20,804 nt of DNA from Larix sibirica (taxonomy: Eukaryota; Streptophyta; Pinopsida; Pinales; Pinaceae), in the NCBI GenBank assembly GCA_004151065.3, contig NWUY0304884702.1, positions 1 through 20,804 on the forward strand, given 5' to 3'. Below are positions 18,724 through 20,804 of this stretch, piece by piece. The notes beneath the pieces were generated by a model. The model saw nothing but the letters and a program-made list of their open reading frames with translations. It was not told where the DNA came from and did no database searches. Positions within the stretch are counted from its first letter, which is position 1. Each line of letters begins with the position of its first letter. Both the position numbers and the translations under genes were made by a program.

Positions 18724-19221
18724 ATGCGTACTCACTCAAATGACTTAGCCCAATGCTTTATAGTCAACCAAAGCCTCCTGAAGTATTATATTATATTAGA
18801 CGGACCACGGCTCGAAATCAAATACTTTATGGGATGATGGATTATAAATACGCTCGCTTTATCCCTCAAGTAAATCATAGGGCTCACTACTGTCTTTCGA
18901 ACTCCTCAGCTGCTGCCCCACCGTATTTGGTTGATGTTGAGTTGGATGGTGGCTAAGTGTTTTATGGAACTGGCTAGGCCTATAAATATTATTTAATGGA
19001 AAGATAACACATTAAAAACAGAGAGTAGTTAGTCGGCGTTAACTAATAATGTAAATGGTAAACTACTCCACATATATGATTTTCAAACTAAACTGCCTCC
19101 TAATCCAAAACCCAGCCTTAAATCTTTTGAAAGGCGCGCTATGGCAATATATCTTCACTGGCAGGCATAGCAGCAGCTGGTCCTACCCATACCTACCATA
19201 TGGTTAGATTCTCTAGACTGA
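18724..19221 (+). pseudogene. Unrecognised broken frame, mostly TAA/TAG stops
   Basis: One phase from ATG 18,724 reads RTHSNDLAQCFIVNQSLLKYY and on to TGA 18,835. After that, up to TGA 19,219-19,221, it is interrupted only by TAA (18,871; 18,994) and TAG (19,030; 19,168), about 127 codons. The most protein-like part is 19,033-19,167: NNVNGKLLHIYDFQTKL, then PPNPKPSLKSFERRAMAIYL. A second phase, open from 18,744 to 18,953 with ATG 18,753 (67 codons, ending PPYLVDVELDGG before TAA), overlaps the first half. Either phase, or neither, may be the original. No domain is recognised. It lies about 500 bases upstream of a Ty3/gypsy fragment on the same strand, so a retroelement origin is possible. Confidence 0.25.
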
Positions 19222-19731
19222 GAATGGAAGGCATGAACTCCCCTACTATTATTATTTAAGGTTGGGGAAGGCTTACTAAAGGAAGAGTTAGTTCGGGCAA
19301 GGCTTATACTCCGGACCGTTAACCATTTAATGCATGTGAGACCAACAATTTCATGTTTAGGCTTTAGGCACTAACTAATTAATAAGGGGAAGTAAAGTAA
19401 ACCAATTCGCTTTGACCGCTAGTTCCAACCCTTTAGCATACCCTCTGGCCCATAACGAGTGGGCGAGATGGCTATCCCAATTGAGAAATAAAAGAAATGT
19501 TTTACACTTATCTATGCCTACCCTAGATGGGTCTCGGCAAGCGAGAAGCACTACTAATCCATTTCTTTATTCCCAGTTATATAACAGTAAGCCCGGCTGG
19601 CGGCTATAAAGATAGGGTTGGGCTTTCACGCAAGGAAAGTGCTTTTCCTGTACTTGAGTAGGTGCGCGTAGGTGGTAGTGCAGGATCAAGTGCTTGCCAC
19701 CAGGAAGTAGGGGCATTGCTCACATAAATGG
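19222..19731. other. No gene recognised
   Basis: The ORF at 19,412-19,609 begins at TTG and ends inside mixed sequence; no motif is recognised. GGAAA (19,635) and TTTTCC (19,644) form a weak hairpin. The last 90 bases may hold the decayed start of the protease domain that becomes clear from 19,732. Confidence 0.35.
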
Positions 19732-20049
19732 GTAACATTTGAAGTATAAAAACTACCTAGCGATGCATATAAGGTACTATTTGGGAGACCATGGATTTAT
19801 GCCATGAGAGGCACAGTTTGCTCAGACAAGAAAGCTCTTATATTTCGGAATGGCAGAAGGAAGGTAATTTTACCATTGGATAAGATTAATAGAGTAGTAG
19901 AAGCAGAGACTGATGCTACAGATAGGGATGAACCGACAGAACCGCCCCCCTATATTATATTAGAAGCTCTTCTATTATATTATCAGGGGAAGAGAGACAC
20001 CAATAAGCCCCGCTTAGAAAGATTGAAGGTTCGAAGCCCGCTCTGCTAG
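19732..20049 (+). pseudogene. Ty3/gypsy protease C-terminal fragment (best protein match here)
   Basis: Reading from 19,732 gives VTFEV, a TAA (19,747-19,749), then KLPSDAYKVLFGRPWIYAM and GTVCSDKKALIFRNGRRKVI in one open frame to TAG (20,047-20,049). This matches the end of the retropepsin domain of plant Ty3/gypsy polyproteins, which typically reads 'tF.V..lp..aYk.LLGRPWI......s....l.F....r.v.l'. The downstream half (VVEAETDATDRDEPTEPPP) is acidic and Pro-rich like the linker before reverse transcriptase. The ATG at 19,804 lies inside the domain and is not a natural start. The active-site Asp-x-Gly lies upstream and is not preserved, so the fragment is not functional. It is less decayed than the related remnant at 11,100-11,500 and differs from it in sequence, so it came from a separate insertion or lineage. 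Confidence 0.7.
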
Positions 20050-20804
20050 AAATAAAAGGAATATCATTTGGAATGGAATATGTGTGTGAACCGGCGTTGA
20101 TCGGCTGCTAAAGAGGGAAGGGAGAGAAGGAAGATCATTTGGAGTGAACCCGTGTCCGGTTGGGATATGATGCGAGATCGGACATCGTTTGAATGCCCGG
20201 ACCCGCTTGAATAAGATTGGACCAGTTCGATTGGAAGAGGGCCCAAAGGACTCGACCCCGAAAGAGAGAGCACTTCACTTTTCATATGGCTATCAGTAAT
20301 ACAAAGAATGAATTTTTGACTATAACAGTACAATAGCATGACAGTTAGGGTTGACCTTTAAAGGTGTTACTCAGATGGCTATCATGTTATAACATGTTAT
20401 AATAATCGCTCCGTTAGTTCACCCGGCTTGAAAAAGGTGCCTTCGTTATAAACTATCTCACTCTGCTTGAAGTGGTGTTACTAAGCTGTTACCTTCCAAC
20501 GGCTACTCTACTTAGCTACCAAGCTTTACATACTCACTTACTCAAGCAAAATAGGAATAAGTTGAAAAAGGGCATATAATAAGTCTACTAGTTTGTATCT
20601 ACGTTTCGCAAGCGTAACTTTCCGGATCAGATCATCTTAAATATACTCCTACTTTTTTCTGACCTGGTATGGCTATATGGATTCATAACTATAAGAGCAA
20701 TTCCCCCTGGCTGCCCATTTGTTGACCCATAGGTAACCAACCCATCATTGTGCATTTGACCTCCAACCCTCTTAGCAGTCATAGAACCCTTATCCGCAGA
20801 TAAT
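20050..20804. other. No gene recognised; palindrome and short repeats
   Basis: GATCATTTGGAGTG and ATATCATTTGGAATG (about 20,132 and 20,062) form a diverged short repeat. Perfect palindrome TTATAACATGTTATAA is at 20,387-20,402, overlapping a tandem CATGTTATAA pair (20,384-20,402). The minus-strand ORF 20,064-20,339 (91 codons) has no recognisable motif. No reverse transcriptase follows the protease fragment, so the retroelement stops at or soon after 20,049. Confidence 0.45.
20387..20402. repeat. Perfect 16-base palindrome
   Basis: TTATAACATGTTATAA reads the same on both strands. It overlaps a 10-base tandem duplication, which by itself produces part of the symmetry, so a protein-binding role is not implied. 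Confidence 0.9.

Noticed and set aside
20020-20049. tRNA 3' end (AAGGTTCGAAGCCCGC)
   Set aside because: Stems do not pair, and the bases are explained by the retroelement frame ending at 20,049.
1-20804. A window-wide genetic code with TAA and TAG read as Gln
   Set aside because: The gypsy fragments also carry TGA in place of Trp and TAA where a Lys-like residue is expected, and frame 1-414 has a TGA. General decay therefore explains many stops; the idea is kept only as a local question at 16,734 and 18,724.

Overview
No complete, recognisable gene is present in these 20.8 kb. I found no rRNA, tRNA, respiratory-chain or ribosomal-protein gene, no group II intron domain V and no CRISPR array. 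What remains is short, damaged pieces of Ty3/gypsy-type retrotransposon protein genes, a large amount of diverged short-repeat DNA, and several stretches where one reading frame looks protein-like but is broken by stops. This best fits an intergenic or accessory part of a large, repeat-rich land-plant mitochondrial genome carrying nuclear retrotransposon scraps. CpG does not look depleted by eye, and the mosaic of small diverged repeats is typical of expanded plant mitogenomes. A degraded nuclear region is not excluded, and no marker gene settles the point.

Layout. At 1-906 there is a minus-strand retroelement remnant: the Ty3/gypsy reverse transcriptase to RNase H connection (721-906), followed downstream by two protein-like frames I cannot name. 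At 1,296-1,694 there is a diverged direct-repeat pair. From 1,695 to 4,770 there is unannotatable DNA with one unrecognised 149-codon ORF. From 4,771 to 6,110 lies repeat block A. From 6,666 to 7,182 there is an exact 30-base tandem repeat running into an unrecognised frame with a single TAG. From 7,183 to 9,840 there is simple-sequence-like filler. From 9,841 to 12,060 a strongly decayed Ty3/gypsy gag-protease region lies on the plus strand. From 12,890 to 15,562 lies repeat block B, which shares diverged segments with block A in both orientations and is bounded by an inverted repeat of about 95 bases. From 16,734 to 17,399 there is a protein-like frame with a possible signal peptide and in-frame duplicated motifs, interrupted by eight stops that are all TAA or TAG. 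From 18,724 to 19,221 there is a second unrecognised frame with a similar stop pattern. At 19,732-20,049 there is another Ty3/gypsy fragment, with the clearest protein match in the window.

Nothing here suggests genes working together. The main interest is (i) the block A/B repeat family, (ii) the frames interrupted mainly by TAA/TAG, which could reflect C-to-T decay, U-to-C RNA editing or chance, and (iii) three independent Ty3/gypsy fragments. All assignments come from reading the sequence by eye; none has been tested by a database search.
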